From Flaveria trinervia (taxonomy: Eukaryota; Streptophyta; Magnoliopsida; Asterales; Asteraceae): a stretch of DNA of 64,000 nt. Shown here in pieces: positions 33,901 through 45,717 of the stretch. Position numbers and translations under genes: made by a program. The notes under the pieces were generated by a model. It searched no databases and was not told the DNA's origin. It saw nothing but the letters and a program-made list of their open reading frames with translations. Positions within the stretch are counted from its first letter, which is position 1; each line of letters opens with the position of its first letter. The stretch is taken from assembly GCA_025506515.1 (NCBI GenBank), contig CM046454.1:29996465-30060464 (forward strand). The letters run 5' to 3'.

Positions 33901-34750
33901 TTGAGTACTTAAAACAACTTGAACTTGAGATAATCAAGGATAGAAAGACAACTAAGAAAAAGCTAAGGGAAGAAGATGCAAAATCAAAAGCCATCATCCA
34001 AAAGAGCATGAAGAAGTCTGCTGACAGCAGAGGATGATGAACTTCTTGAAGCTATATGTATTCTCCGGAATGGGACTTAGCCCCATGTCTCTATCCACTA
34101 TGGATGAGCATATTAGGGTGATCAAGAAGAAGATCAAAAGTGGAGGGCTCATTGACTTACACTCCACTCCAAGTCAAGCCCCACCTGAAGTGGAGGTTGA
34201 GGTTTAACAACCAGAGACAACACAACCTGGACCTCCTACTAAAACTCAGCAAGCTTCATCTTCTGATCCATAGCCGAGTCAACCTCCCTCTCCTTCTGAG
34301 CCTTAGAGAGAGGAAGTCCCAACTGAGAAAGACAATAAAGATCAATCTGGTACTGCAGGCCAGTATTCTCAGTTAAAACATGTAAAAAGAATGAAGGGGA
34401 TGGCTTATATTCCAAAGCCAAAGAAGAAGACTGTATCCTCTTCTTAACCGCAGGGTGAGTGAGAACATCATGAGGATATGCAGCCAGAGGATGCTACATC
34501 AACTTTAATTCAAACAGCTCCTCAAGCATCAGGAAGACCCATCTTGTCTTGGACATACACCACAAATCCAGAAAGATGGCATGTCATTAGAGATCAAGGC
34601 ACTGAAGACATTTACAAATGGCAAGATATGTTTCAGTTGCCGTTGCATGATCTCTTTGATATGAGAAGACATTTTGATAGTCTGAAGGATCCTCATCCCC
34701 TTATGAAGAAAGGAATGGTGATCATCCTAATGAGGACTATTGATATCTGA
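30960..34750 (+). pseudogene. Copy C1 ORF3, degraded
   Basis: The ATG at 30960 opens MTNLAHRNDPNFTMQLHR, then TAA where a Gln codon is expected. The N-terminal block continues HFSEICRFLALSNYFTSLTIDPPFYEDELLDLWKTCQEV and hits TAG at about 31210, a stop shared with C2. Pro/Ser/Thr-rich linker text follows (31740-32200), then a helical charged part (32460-32620), a Ser-rich stretch with an intact 116-codon frame at 33025-33375, Lys/Glu-rich coiled-coil text (33390-34000) and a C-terminal segment at 34478-34750 (ILSWTYTTNPERWHVIRDQ). Overall order equals ORF3 of element B. No membrane segment is seen and no function is known. Confidence 0.75.
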
Positions 34751-34780
34751 AGTCTACTAAGTGTTTTGGTAGCATAAACC

Positions 34781-34791
34781 TAGGGGGAGTT
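34781..34791 (+). other. Polypurine tract of copy C1
   Basis: TAGGGGGAGTT directly before the LTR TGTAGAGATT. Confidence 0.8.
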
Positions 34792-35593
34792 TGTAGAGAT
34801 TAATGAGAGGCTGATGCAACTCAATCATCCAAAGTCTATCCTGCATGCTACACAAGTGCATTGAAGAAGAATGCTTAGGAAGTTTCACACATGCAACTGA
34901 AATACTCTAATTGTGAAATCTTCCGAAGCGAAGACCAATATCTTCCGAAGCCAAAGATGAAGTCTTCCGAAGCCTCCGAGACAAAGTCTTCCGAAGCTTG
35001 AACTCATGAAGAAAGATTTCTTTCGAAAACTTTTGACACATGCTTTATCTCATGTACTTTTCCATAAAGCTGGACACCTTTCCGCTGCATCTCTGTAAGG
35101 TCACCAACTTACTTGAGTTAGTGAAAAGGTCCATGGTTTTGGTAACTATACATTGAGGGGTCTTGAGTCTGTAACTTTCTACTTAATGTACTTTATCATT
35201 TTTGTAATAGCTAAGGATGTGAGCTATGGCATGTCATAGTCACTAGTCAAAAGGAAAAAAGGCAATCTGCCTTTTGACTCTACAATTGATTTTGTTTATG
35301 TCTAGTCAATTGTATCCAGTTGGCTTTCAAAGTATAGCCGGCAGTAGGATGTAGTATAAATATCTCATGTTCTTGTATCTTTCCAATATGCTTTGTAACA
35401 CTTGTAATAGAACATAGAGAAAGCAATATACTGTATTATTGAAAATCATACACTTGTCTTCTTTTGTTCTGTCTCACATATTACTTGTGTTCTTAGTGTC
35501 TTATTGTGGTTAATCCAGTCTTACTGTTTGATTAAGTTTGGATAATCTCTTTGTTGTATTGTGTTGTAAGTGACCCCCTTCACCGGTGCTGCA
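34792..35593 (+). repeat. 3' LTR of copy C1
   Basis: TGTAGAGATT...CACCGGTGCTGCA, 802 bp, aligning with the C2 LTR at 45718-46525. CTTCCGAAG occurs at 34920, 34942, 34964 and 34988, a spacing of 22-24 bp. TATAAATA at 35355-35362 is a likely promoter box. Confidence 0.9.
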
Positions 35594-36151
35594 GTGCACT
35601 ACACACTTTCTCTTTGAGTGTTTCAAATACTTTATTCCGCTCTTGTTCCCACAAAAAGGTTGTGCTCTTCTTTGTCAGAGCAGTCAATGGATGCACAATG
35701 CACGAGAAGTCTTTGATAAACTTCCTGTAGTATCCAGCTAATCGAAGGAATTGCCTTATCTCGGTAGGGGTTTCAGGAATTTTCCAGTCCTTAATCGCCA
35801 CATTCTCAGGAGGGTCAACTTGAATCGCATTTTCATTTACCATATAACATAGAAATTGGATTTCCCGCATCCAAAATTCACATTTGCAGAACTTGGCATA
35901 TAATTTTTTTATTTTTTTGTAGATCAAAGATCAGTCTAAGGTGTTTCTCATGTTCTTCTTTACTATGGGAGTAGATCAGGATGTCGTCGATAAGCATGAT
36001 CACGAACTTGTCAAGATACGGGCGACATACACCGTTCTTGAGATTCATAAATGCTGCTGGTGCATTAGTCAGTCCAAAGGGAATGACTAGATACTCCTAA
36101 TGTCTGTATCTTGTCCTGAAGGCCGTTTTGGGTATGTCTTCTCTTGGTTTT
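35594..36151 (-). pseudogene. pol: Gypsy reverse transcriptase/RNase H fragment
   Basis: Minus-strand reading gives [27 protein letters not shown], and the catalytic-region block [22 protein letters not shown] (a Leu-Ile-Asp-Asp version of the usual FIDD). It continues to FLRLAGYYRKFIKDFSCIVHPLTALTKK and LFVWEQ-like text ending at 35594. Stops and frameshifts are present. It is flanked by C1 on one side and by the F LTR on the other. Confidence 0.85.
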
Positions 36152-37084
36152 TGTAACATGTTTATCAAAGCTAGTTTGACCCTTCAAACTATAAAACGCA
36201 GCGGATATTAGGGTTTAAACATGTTGTTAACAATCTGAAAACATGAACCATATTAAACCGAAATAAAACCCAAGAACAAGGATCATAAGTATGTGAAATG
36301 AAATGCTATCAAAACCGAAAAGAACAACCAAATGGGTGTTCTTGAAACTACCTTTCAAGAACAAGATGATGTAGCATGGATGAGAAGAAGAAGATGATGC
36401 TCTTGAATGTCTAGCCTCCAACAGAGAAGTCCACAAGCTTGTATACCCGCAAGCTCTAGCAAACACCTAACTTGTTAGGTAGTAGAACACCAAGACCCAA
36501 CTCCTTCTTGAACAACCCAAAAATCAGCCAAGAAGTTCTTCAAGTTCAGCCAAAAATTTTGAAATTTTCAGCCAAGGAAGAAGAGAGAAGAGTTCTTTGC
36601 ATGTGTGAGAGAGAGTGTGCTAAAATGGAAGAGTGCAAGAATGGTGAAAGTCTTGTATTTTACCAAGACTAAAGGATCCCAAGAACACCACATGTGGCGG
36701 CCGAAATTAAAGGATTCAAAGTGGGTTCCCTCCTAAACTTACTTTTATAAAACTTTACACTCTTAACCCATAAGTTTATAAAATTAAAACCTCTTTTAAT
36801 TTTATAACATAAACAAATTTTTATTTGTTATTATTGAACTCACTTAAATAATGAAATAAATAATTTCTCATGAACAAATTATCAACATAATGTTGTTCTT
36901 TTACTAAAGCAAAGTTTTAGAAAACCTATTTTCTAATTGGTGTCAATATTTATTTGTATGATCTCATCAACAAATAAATATTTATTGGTGTTTGTTTAGC
37001 TTGTTATTGGGTATGACCCGACTTGGATCATGACGTACTAACCACATCAATCTTGTATGTTTCTTGGGCATACAAGTTCCAACA
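36152..37084 (-). repeat. 3' LTR of copia fragment F
   Basis: Minus strand TGTTGGAACTTGTATGCCC from 37084. The other end is TG at 36152 or 36159 (not decided), giving about 930 bp. A TAAAACGCAGCGG block near 36190 is typical of the R/U5 region of many plant copia LTRs. This family has none of the palindrome arrays of A-D. Confidence 0.8.
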
Positions 37085-37849
37085 ATCGCCCACTTGCACA
37101 AGATTCACAGAAGATTGATACAAGTAGTAAATACCGGCTAACAACGGTTTACTACCCTTAATACGTATGACTAAGTGCCATTCAATAACATCATCCCCTT
37201 CAAGTACCTTACTCGAAATGTTTTAGGTGAATCAAGCATCTATCCTTTTGTCACAGACGTCATGTTAAATCTTAGAGACACAAAATGACCATTCTCTATT
37301 GATTTACCTTTATCAGGCCTTAAAAATCTTACTCTCTATGAATAAGAGGGACAAATCCCATCTTGACAACATACGTCTCTCATAACTACCTTGTATTATA
37401 CCTGAACTCAGAATTATGTACTGCTATGTTTCAGAACAGCGAAGAACTAAGTCAAAGTATAATATTCGGTAAATATCAAGACCCAATATGTATCTCAAGT
37501 CAGAGGATACCAAATGATGTTTCCCTTTACTCAAATGTACTCATGATCAATCAAGAAGATTCCATGTAGTAATATTTGAGAAGTGGGTCAGTCCAATATT
37601 TGTATCCCACAAATATCTATGAACTTTGGCAGCAACACTTTGCTTTATATTTATCCATATGAATATTTAACAATCCAAGTTCATAATAGTATTACCCTCG
37701 TACTTGTTCCCACAAGTATGAACAATTATGGACGTTTTGATTAAACAATTTACTCATGGATTTTAAACTTGAAAAATAGTAATATTAGTTGAATCATTAT
37801 AACCAAATAATTAATTCAAGTAACAACAGGTTACAATAACTAAATACAA
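37085..37849 (-). other. 3' untranslated stretch of copia F
   Basis: About 765 bp between the RNase H end and the LTR. On the minus strand it ends TTGTGCAAGTGGGCGAT, a typical copia polypurine-like tract. The plus-strand ORF at 37363-37569 shows no domain. Long 3' untranslated regions of this sort occur in TAR/Tork-like copia families. Confidence 0.6.
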
Positions 37850-38353
37850 AATTAAAGATCAAATCCAATCACTAGAATATTGAAGTCCCAGGGCACAAGT
37901 ATGACTTTCATGCTTTGCCTTTTCAAGAAGCTTAGTGAGTGGATCCGCAATATTTGATCCGTGTGAACTTTGCGAAAACATATCTTTCCCTTTTCAACAT
38001 CATCCCTTATGTAGTTGGATCTCCTTTCAATGTGCCTAGTCTTTTGATGAGCACGGGGTTCCTTGATTTGAAAAATCGCACCCTCGTTATCACAAAGAAT
38101 TTCTAGGGGGTCCTGAATGGAAGGGACCATCCCTAGATGGGCAATTAATTTCTTTAACCATACAGCTTCCTGAGCTGCTAATGAAGCGGCGATGTATTCT
38201 AACTCTGTAGTTGATAATGCTACCATATCTTGCTTAGAGCTCTTCCAAGAGACTGCTCCTCCATTCAAGATGAAAATGTATACCGATTGTGATCGCGAAT
38301 CATCCCGATTAGTTTGGAAACTCGCATCCGTGTAACCCTTTACTACGACTTCC
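37850..38353 (-). pseudogene. pol: Copia F RNase H, 5' truncated
   Basis: Minus-strand protein: VVKGYTDASFQTNRDDSRSQ, GGAVSWKSSKQD, STTELEYIAASLAAQEAVWL, ILCDNEGAIFQIKEPRAHQKTRHIERRSNYIRD. The residues of copia RNase H (Asp, Glu, Asp) are visible. A frameshift near 37950 spoils the usual NIADPLTKPL end. The reading starts abruptly at the join with C2 ORF3. Confidence 0.88.
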
Positions 38354-38776
38354 ATTGGGATGTGACCTTCCCTTTCCTGAAAGTCTTAGCAGAGTAATCT
38401 CCCTCATAGCCCATCTGCGCGAAGGACTGGTTACAACTTCCTTGGGAAAGAACACCTCACCTTGTTCATCATTCAGCTGAAGATGCATGTTGATGATGGC
38501 TAGAGTGACGAAGATTGTTCTCCCCTACACTGTGGCAAACAGTGCCTTCTCCCCATCCTTTATGACCTCTTGGCAGGTCTTCAAGAATTCTAATAGTTGA
38601 TCCTTATAAAGTGGAGGATCTATGGTTAGGGAGGTGAAATAGTTCGACAGAGCTAAGAAACAGAAAACCTCTGAGAAATGAGGATCTTTCTTAGAGCTTA
38701 ACAGAGCAACCTGATTATGTTGCCTTTGTAACTGCATGGTAAAGTTCGGGTCATTTCTATGATAAGGGTTGGCTAT
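38354..38776 (-). pseudogene. Copy C2 ORF3, N-terminal part
   Basis: It aligns with C1 from its start codon, but here the ATG is ATA (ending at 38776), so translation could begin only at the internal ATG ending at 38737 (MQLQRQHNQVALLSS). The block HFSEVFCFLALSNYFTSLTIDPPLYKDQLLEFLKTCQEVIKDG is followed by TAG at exactly the C1 position. The text goes on RTIFVTLAIINMHLQLNDEQGE and ends at the F junction. Confidence 0.8.
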
Positions 38777-39480
38777 TTGAAGAGAGCTTAAGGATGAAGA
38801 AAGATGAAAGAAAGTGATTTCAGAGAGAAATTTAGGGTTTTAGGTTTGGAGAAACGAAGCAAATGATAGAAAGAGGGGAAACCGTTGGGTATATATATGT
38901 GAAAAAGTATTTCAGATAAAGTTTAATGAAAGAGGATAAACTTTGAAATCCAAATATTGGTCCCACCTCTGACAAAGTAGTTTACTTTTGCTCAAAAGTA
39001 GTTTTCTTAGAAGTCAAAAACCTTCCGAAGGTAAATTATCTTCGGAAGTTTTAATAAAAAAAGCTTCCAAAACGAAAATGACTTTGGAAGATTTTCCTAA
39101 CAGTTGTGAAAATTTTGCTTCGAAAGAAAAATTAAGACTTGAATGCTTTGTCCAGAAGAACAAAGCTTCCGAGAGTTAATTTGCTTCGGAAGAGAATGGT
39201 CCTTGAAAACATATAAGTGTCTGAGACAAGCATTTAAACTTCGGAAAATATTTCAGAAATTTCTTCCGAAGGTAAATTTCTTAGACAATTATTTGTTTTG
39301 AAGGTATGATTTTCCTCCGAAGATATAAGTATATCTTCCAAAGGATCAGAAATTTTTCAAAAATCTAAGGAAAGTCTTCAGAAAGATTTTCATCCAAGAA
39401 AAACATGAGCTTATGAAAGTGATGAACTAGATAACTTAGGACACACATATTTTAAGAAATAATAAGAATTAGTTTTAAGA
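38777..39480 (-). repeat. C2 spacer with CTTCCGAAG-type repeats
   Basis: Several CTTCGGAAG/CTTCCGAAG copies lie between 39020 and 39390, near-identical to the C1 spacer in opposite orientation. There is no coding signal. Confidence 0.82.
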
Positions 39481-40990
39481 AAAACCTACTCAAAGTTGAT
39501 TATCCCAATAGCTAATATTAGATATTTAAATCTCTGTTCATCAAAAGCTTTTGTAAACAGATCAGCATGTTGTTCATTTGTGTGGACTTTGGCTAGTTAA
39601 ATTAATCCATTTTTATAATTATCTCTTATTAAATGATACCTGATGTTGATGTGTTTGGTCCTTGAGTGCTGCACAGGTTTCTCTATGATTGAGATAACAC
39701 TGTTGTTGTCTATGTGACTAGGAGTCTCCTTGAAGTTTAACCCATAGTCAAGCATCTGATTTTGAGTCCAAAGCACTTGAGCACAACAGCTTCAGCAGTT
39801 GATGCAGAGACACAGGATTGTTTCTTGCATTGCCATGAGACAACCCTTCTACCAAGAAACTAACATTCCCCACATGTAGACTTTGCAGTCATGTTGCAAC
39901 CACCATAATAACTATTTGTATATGCATACAGATTAAAGTCAGAATTCTTAGGATACCATAGACCAAGTGTTGAAGCACCTTTGAGGTATCTTAGAATCCA
40001 TTGATAGTGATAAGGTGAGACATCTTAGGGTTGGCTTGATATCTTGCACAAATGCATGTAGCAAACATGATATCAAGCCTGATAGCTGTAAGATACATAA
40101 GAGACCCAATCATAGCCCTTTAAAGGTGGTCATCCACACACTTCCCTTAAGATCAAGTCCAAGGGAGTGGTTTCTTGCTATGGGTGTCTTAGCAATCTTA
40201 CAATCAGTCATGTTGATACTTTTAAGTATGTCCTGAACATACATTGACTAACTAATGAAGATGCCATCTTCAACTTGCTTGACTTGAATTCCCAAAAAGA
40301 AATTGAGTTCCCCCATGGCACTCATTTCGAATATGTCCTTCATCAGCTTCTCAAAGTCTTTGAAGAGCCTTGGATTAGTTGAACCAAAGATTATGTCATC
40401 TACATATACTTGAACTAGTGGTATGTTATTTTCCTTTCCTTTGATGAATAAAGTTCCATCTATAGTACCTCTCCTATATCCATGTTTGCAAAGATACTAA
40501 CATGGAGTCTCATACCACTTCCTAGGTGCCTGATGCAGCCCATAAAGAGCTTTGTCAAGCTTGCAGACATAATTAGGATGATCAGGATCTATTAAAACAG
40601 TGGTTGTTTGACATAAACCTCTTCATCAATCACTCCGTAAAGAAAAGCACACTACACATCAAGTTGATAGACCTTGAAGTTCTTGGATGAAACAAATGTC
40701 AGGAATATCCTAACAGCTTCCAGTCTTGCTACAGGAGCAAAAACATCAGTGTAGTCAATCAATTCTTCTTGTGTGTATCCTTGAACAACTAGTCTAGCTT
40801 TGTTCTTGATGATGATTCCTCTATTATCCTTCTTGTTCCTAAACACCCATTTGGTTCCAATGGTTGTCTTCCCAGAAGGAAAAGGACAAAGGTTCCAAAC
40901 CTTCTGTCTTTTGAATTGAAGCAGCTCCTCTTGCATAGCTTCAACCAACTTCCATCCTTTGAGTCTCATCAACTTTCTTTTTCTCTATCT
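39481..40990 (-). pseudogene. pol: Copy C2 reverse transcriptase and RNase H
   Basis: RT runs [66 protein letters not shown] to QLDV, where a TAG replaces the Lys codon before CAFLYG (about 40650). The YVDDIIFGSTNP block is intact near 40380-40413. RNase H, with STAEA near 39800, is heavily broken by stops. Confidence 0.85.
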
Positions 40991-42560
40991 AGAAGAAGAA
41001 ACAATAGTGAAGACAAACATTTGCTTCATGGGTTGTCCTCTTGTTCTTACCCAGAGACAACATCTCCAATGATGTTTGTAATAGGGTGAGACTTGTGGAT
41101 CCTAAGCTGAGGGATCACAGCAAGTTGCTAAGGGAGATCCAAATTATAGAAATTTAGATCTAGCATAGATGTTTCTCCCACTACCTCAGCACACTTATCA
41201 AGAGAAACTTGATCTAAGGAATGTGTGACATCATTGATGTTGTCATCTATGGAGTGGTTATCAGGATCAAGAAATTCCTCATCACTATCACCACCACCAT
41301 TGTTTTCTTCTGCATTTGAAGTATCTTAGTCTGGTTGTAAAGCCTCTGAGCTAGAATTTGAAGACAGACATATTAGCTGAGTTTGTCATTGCGATGCTGG
41401 TAGAAACCTCATTTGCAGAAGTAGTCCCAGCTAGAGCTGAAGATGTGTTACATAAAGCTTTTCTTAGCTCAAATCTTGGATTAGGATCACCTGTAGGTAA
41501 GATTTCTATAGATCTTGAAACAATCTCACAAGATTTGTTAAAATAGTTGGTGACTAAATCAAGATAAAAAAAGTCAATCCGGACCAGAACCAGCCACACA
41601 AGGTGTGTGTTCATTGAAAGTCACATTGGTTGACTCCTCAATAGTTCTAGTTCTGAGATTGTATACTATGTAAGCCTTAGCTTGGGAAGAGTATCCAATG
41701 AAGTGTCCATCATCTGATTTCTTAGCAAAGTTGGTAATTTGATCCTTGGTATTCAAGATGGTGCAAGGACAACCAAATGACCTGAGAAAACCAATGAAAG
41801 TTTTCCTCTTGTGCCAAAGTTCATAAGAAGTCTTGCCATGAGTCTTAACCACTAAAACTCTATTCTGCAAATAGCAGGCAGTGTTGACTGCCTTTGCCCA
41901 GAAGGTGATGGGCAGCTTAGAGTCAGACAATATGGTTCTTGCAGCTTCAATAAGTGTCCTATTACTCCTCTCAGCAACACCATTCTGCTTAGGAGTCCTG
42001 GGAGCACTGTATTGTCTTGTAATACCTTTTTGATCATAGAATGTATCGCGGATTTGGTTCTTGAATTTAGTTGCCTAATCACATCTTATGATTTTTACCT
42101 TGTGATCATATTGATTCTCAATCTTTAAGATGAAATTCTTCAGAATCTCAGGAGTCTCATCCTTAGTTCTAAGGAAAAAGACCCAAGTGAATCTTGTAAA
42201 GTCATTGTGATCACCAACCAATATGAGGTCCTTCCTATACTCATTACACTAGTGGGGCCAAAGAGATCCATATGTAACATGTGTAGGGGTGTAGTGATGG
42301 AGTTCCTTTCCTTAGGCTTGTGACATACCTTATGTTGTTTCGCTTTCTGGCATGCAACACAATGGTCATCACTTGTAAACTCTTTCTTTGGCATTCTAGT
42401 TACCAAATCATTCTTAATCAGTTTACTCATGTTCTTAAGTTTACATGGCACATTCTTTTATTTCATAGGAAAGACTCAGCACTATTGGCTTAGATAGAAA
42501 GCATGAAATTCGTCAAGAGGGAGATGTTTCTTGCAAATCCATCTTGTACATGTTCCCTTT
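40991..42560 (-). pseudogene. pol: Copy C2 integrase
   Basis: Zinc-binding end HCVACQKAKQHKVCHKPK (about 42355) and HMDLFGPTSVMS carry the first catalytic Asp. The second block reads RCD then a stop where SDNGTEF is usual (about 42085). PRTPKQNGVAERSNRTLIEAARTIL has the Glu. The C-terminal part at 41930-41574 (FGCPCTILNTKDQ, GHFIGYSSQAKAY) is open. From 41340 to about 40991 only weak linker text remains. Confidence 0.85.
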
Positions 42561-42936
42561 CCTGGGGGCTCTAAGCAGGATATGCTCATGAGAAATGACC
42601 ACCCTGGGCTTGAGAACAATGCACTCATGCTTAGTAAGAGCATGTTATGACTCTGATCACAAAATTAGGATACACTCAGGAAATTATACCCAAGCTCCTT
42701 GACAAAGTTTACCTTTTCAATGCTGAGCTTACCATTTGTGACCTTGCCCCTTCCATAAATGTAACCACCTTCATCTCCTCCAAAAGCAACTGGCCCTCCA
42801 TCAATCACTTCAAAGTTCTAGAGTAGTGACCTATTGCATGTCATGTGCCTGGAACAACCACTGTCAATGATCTAGACATTCTTGTTCGTCTTGAGCTGTC
42901 CCTGCACAAAGAAAATGAGTTGTTACATTTGGAAAC
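42561..42936 (-). pseudogene. pol: Copy C2 protease
   Basis: Minus-strand text around 42900-42780 contains a copia protease-like IIDSGCSRHMTCN-type block, then FEVIDGGPVAFGGDEGGYIYGRGKV and KLSIEKVNFVKELGY, in broken frames. It stands in the right place between gag and integrase. Confidence 0.7.
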
Positions 42937-45633
42937 TCAAGCCTTACTTGTCTTGGGCTCACTAAGAGAAACAGAAGGTAATGCAATAGTAATAGATCCT
43001 ATTGTTGTGCTTTGAGGATCTTGAGTTGTTGTTGATGGAGAATTTTCAGTCATTTGGTCTTTCTTACACTTCCACACCACCTTTGGAAGCTTGGACTTGA
43101 CCTTCAATACTTCGAAAGCTTTTGAGACATCTGAAGGTTTGATGACTGAACCTTCAAAAGATTCTGCAAACCCATCAGCAGACTTTAGTGCTTTGGAAGT
43201 ATTCCTTCCTTCCAAGAGCAACTTTTCTTCCGATGGCAATTTTCCACTTGCTTTCTTAGTTTTGGAGCTTCCGAAGGAAACAGGTTTTCCTTCTGAAGCT
43301 TGAATCTTCTTGGAACTCTTCAAAGTCCTAGTCTTGGTCATTTGAAGAGTACCTTTAGGATTGTATGGACAATCCTTAGCAAGATGAGCAGTACTTTCAC
43401 ACATGACACACTCCATTTTCTTCTTCCCAAGAGCCTTCTTCTAGGAACAAGACTGACTTTGGTAACATCCCTTCTCCACCGTCATCTTTGCAGATGCTAA
43501 GACAGTCTTTTTGGGCCGAGGACTGTTCTTGGAGTTGGATGGTCCAGGCTGTGTAGCAGTGGTACACAACAGATCAGCCTTCTTCTTGGTACTAAGATGA
43601 TTTGAACATGAACCTGAACTCTTAGCAAAAGAGTTGAGGTTGATGTCTTCTGTCTTTACCACTTCAAACCCTGCAGAGATAAAAACTTGTGTCTGCTTAG
43701 AGTCAAAAGTAGCCTTGATCTCTTGAGCCTTCCTAGCTTTTCTTTTGCTCTTTTTGATCAAGTTCTTTCTCATTGACTTGGTCATCATAGTATTCTTCTT
43801 CTCCTTAGAAGAATAGTGGCCCTTCTTATAATCCACTCTTCACTCTTCTCAAAGGAATTCTTCACTATCACTTCATCATCCTGTTCACTCAAAGGATCTA
43901 TGAGAGGAAGCTCACCTTCACAGGTTCCACACCTAGGTGATCTTACACAAAGATTGTGTGTGGAGGAGCTATCTCATTGGATCCCAGTCCCTGCTTGTTT
44001 TGATAACACATTTTGTTGTACAAAGATAAGGATATCATGTTCTTGAAGGTCTCTTCTTCAAGAAAACACTTTTTTGCCCTGGCTTTGCTGATCACAGGCT
44101 CAGCCTGGCATTCAGTTGCTTAGTTATGAGATCCTTGATCTGCGTCCTGTAGTTTGTATGCTCATGTTTCAAAACAAAAATTATTTCCTCTAAGTCCTTT
44201 ATCTTTAGTTTATACTCATTTTCAGTTTTTCTAAAATCAGCCTTTAGAATGTTAAGGACTCAAGATTAGATCTCACTTCCAAGTTATAGGATCTGTACCT
44301 ATTAACTTTAGCAATGCCTTCAGGGGTACAGAGATGTTTCAATACCTTGGCTTCATCTTGATCTGCCACCAGTGCTTGGTTTGGAGAAGCATCTTCCACC
44401 TAAAAGCTCCAGTCAAAGCCTCCTTCTTCAAGAGCAACTGTAGCATGCTGCTTTGGCTTGTCATTCTAGGGAGCTTTGTCAGTGTAGTTTGGTCTGGACT
44501 ATGTTCGGCCACCATGGTTCCTTACACTCCCTTGCAAAGTGACCCATCAAGTTACAGTTGTAACATTTGAATTTGCTTTTGTCCAGCCCAAACTTTCCAC
44601 AGGTTGCACTAGTTGGAAACTTCCTTCCAGTCTGCTTGTAGAACTTCTTGGCTCTGTGAGTGAGAAGAGCCATCTGCTGGACTATCTCCATGTACTCCAG
44701 ATCATCTGGATGGATATAGTCCACGTCTTCAAAGGTGAAAAGAAAGATGCCACAACTTTCATTAGAAGACACAAAGGCTTGAGAGGAACTTGTCTCTTGG
44801 AATGGGCTTCCTTGAGTGTAGTTCTCCCTTAGTGTCTGAGGGAAGTTGATGAAATGACCTTTTGGTGAAATGTCAGGGTAGCATATGAGATGATGTTGGG
44901 GTTCTATGTTATCCCTTTCAACCACATGAAGGGCTGAACCCGTTTGATTGTTGGAGTTGCCTGATGAACCTTGCATGTTCATCTCCATCTGGTAGCCATT
45001 GAGAATCCCATACAATTTAATCAGAGTAAGAGTTTTTAGGATGCCAGTTCTCTTGATAACCACACAGTAGTGTGTCCATTGCCTTGGAAGTGAGGATATG
45101 AAATTCCTTACAATGTTTCTATTCTTAAGAGCAAGTCCTCCATCCACTAGGGTATCCACAATCTCAACATAGCTGAAGTATTATTGTGTCATGGTTTCAC
45201 CTGCTTTGAAGGTGATGTTTTCAAACTGCTGCTTCAGGAGATCCTTCTTGTTCTCCTTTGCTTTAGAGGAACCCTCATACATCAGTTTCAATGCATCCCA
45301 TGACTGCTTAGCTGTTTTGCATTTCTTGAAACCTTTGTATACAGAGTGAGGAAGAGCAGTTTGAAGGGCTGTCATGGCCTTCCTGTCAATCTCTACTCTC
45401 TTTATTTCTTCATCTGAGTAGTCAGCCACAGCCTTAGGGATCATACCACCACCAGTAGCAGAAGGGGTGTATGGTATGTAAGGTCCATTATCAACAGACT
45501 CCCACATTCTTGAGTCTAGAGTCCTGAGGAAACCTTCCATTCTTAGGCACTAGGTATCAAAGTCTTCAAGAGTGATTAGTGGGGATTTGTTCATGGTTCC
45601 AGTTTCCATATCAGTTTTAGAAATGGTTGGCAT
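42937..45633 (-). pseudogene. gag: Copy C2 gag, frameshifted
   Basis: The probable start is the ATG ending at 45633 (MPTISKTDMETGTMNKS). TAG follows after LEDFDT, then MEGFLRTLDSRMWESVDNGPYIPY and the gag domain (AKQSWDALKLMYEGSSKAKENKKDLLKQQF) to 45181. The next frame is 45159-44479 with a CCHC knuckle CYNCNLMGHFAREC. After a broken stretch (44478-43837) come a Lys-rich part (KNLIKKSKRKARKAQ) and a second knuckle CVMCESTAHLAKDC (about 43400), then a Ser/Lys-rich tail. Confidence 0.87.
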
Positions 45634-45703
45634 TTGAAAAGTTAAGTATTTGTGTGTGTGAGGGATCTTAAGATGATGAGATCTTATATCAATAGCCTGG
45701 AAC

Positions 45704-45715
45704 GCTCTCATACCA
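45704..45715 (-). promoter_or_regulatory. Primer binding site of copy C2
   Basis: Minus strand TGGTATGAGAGC, one mismatch to the initiator tRNA-Met complement, two bases from the LTR. Confidence 0.88.
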
Positions 45716-45717
45716 AA

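Larger units (their letters stand above)
30400..35593 (+). mobile_element. Copia family C copy C1, 3' half
   Basis: Spacer, ORF3, polypurine tract and 3' LTR of a SIRE-type element, interrupted on the left by B2 (30399). gag and pol are not present. The right flank after the LTR is GTGCA and minus-strand gypsy coding sequence, so C1 inserted into a gypsy pol gene. Confidence 0.87.

Noticed and set aside
43091..43303. Plus-strand 70-codon Ser/Phe-rich frame
   Set aside because: Antisense of the Lys/Ser-rich tail of C2 gag.
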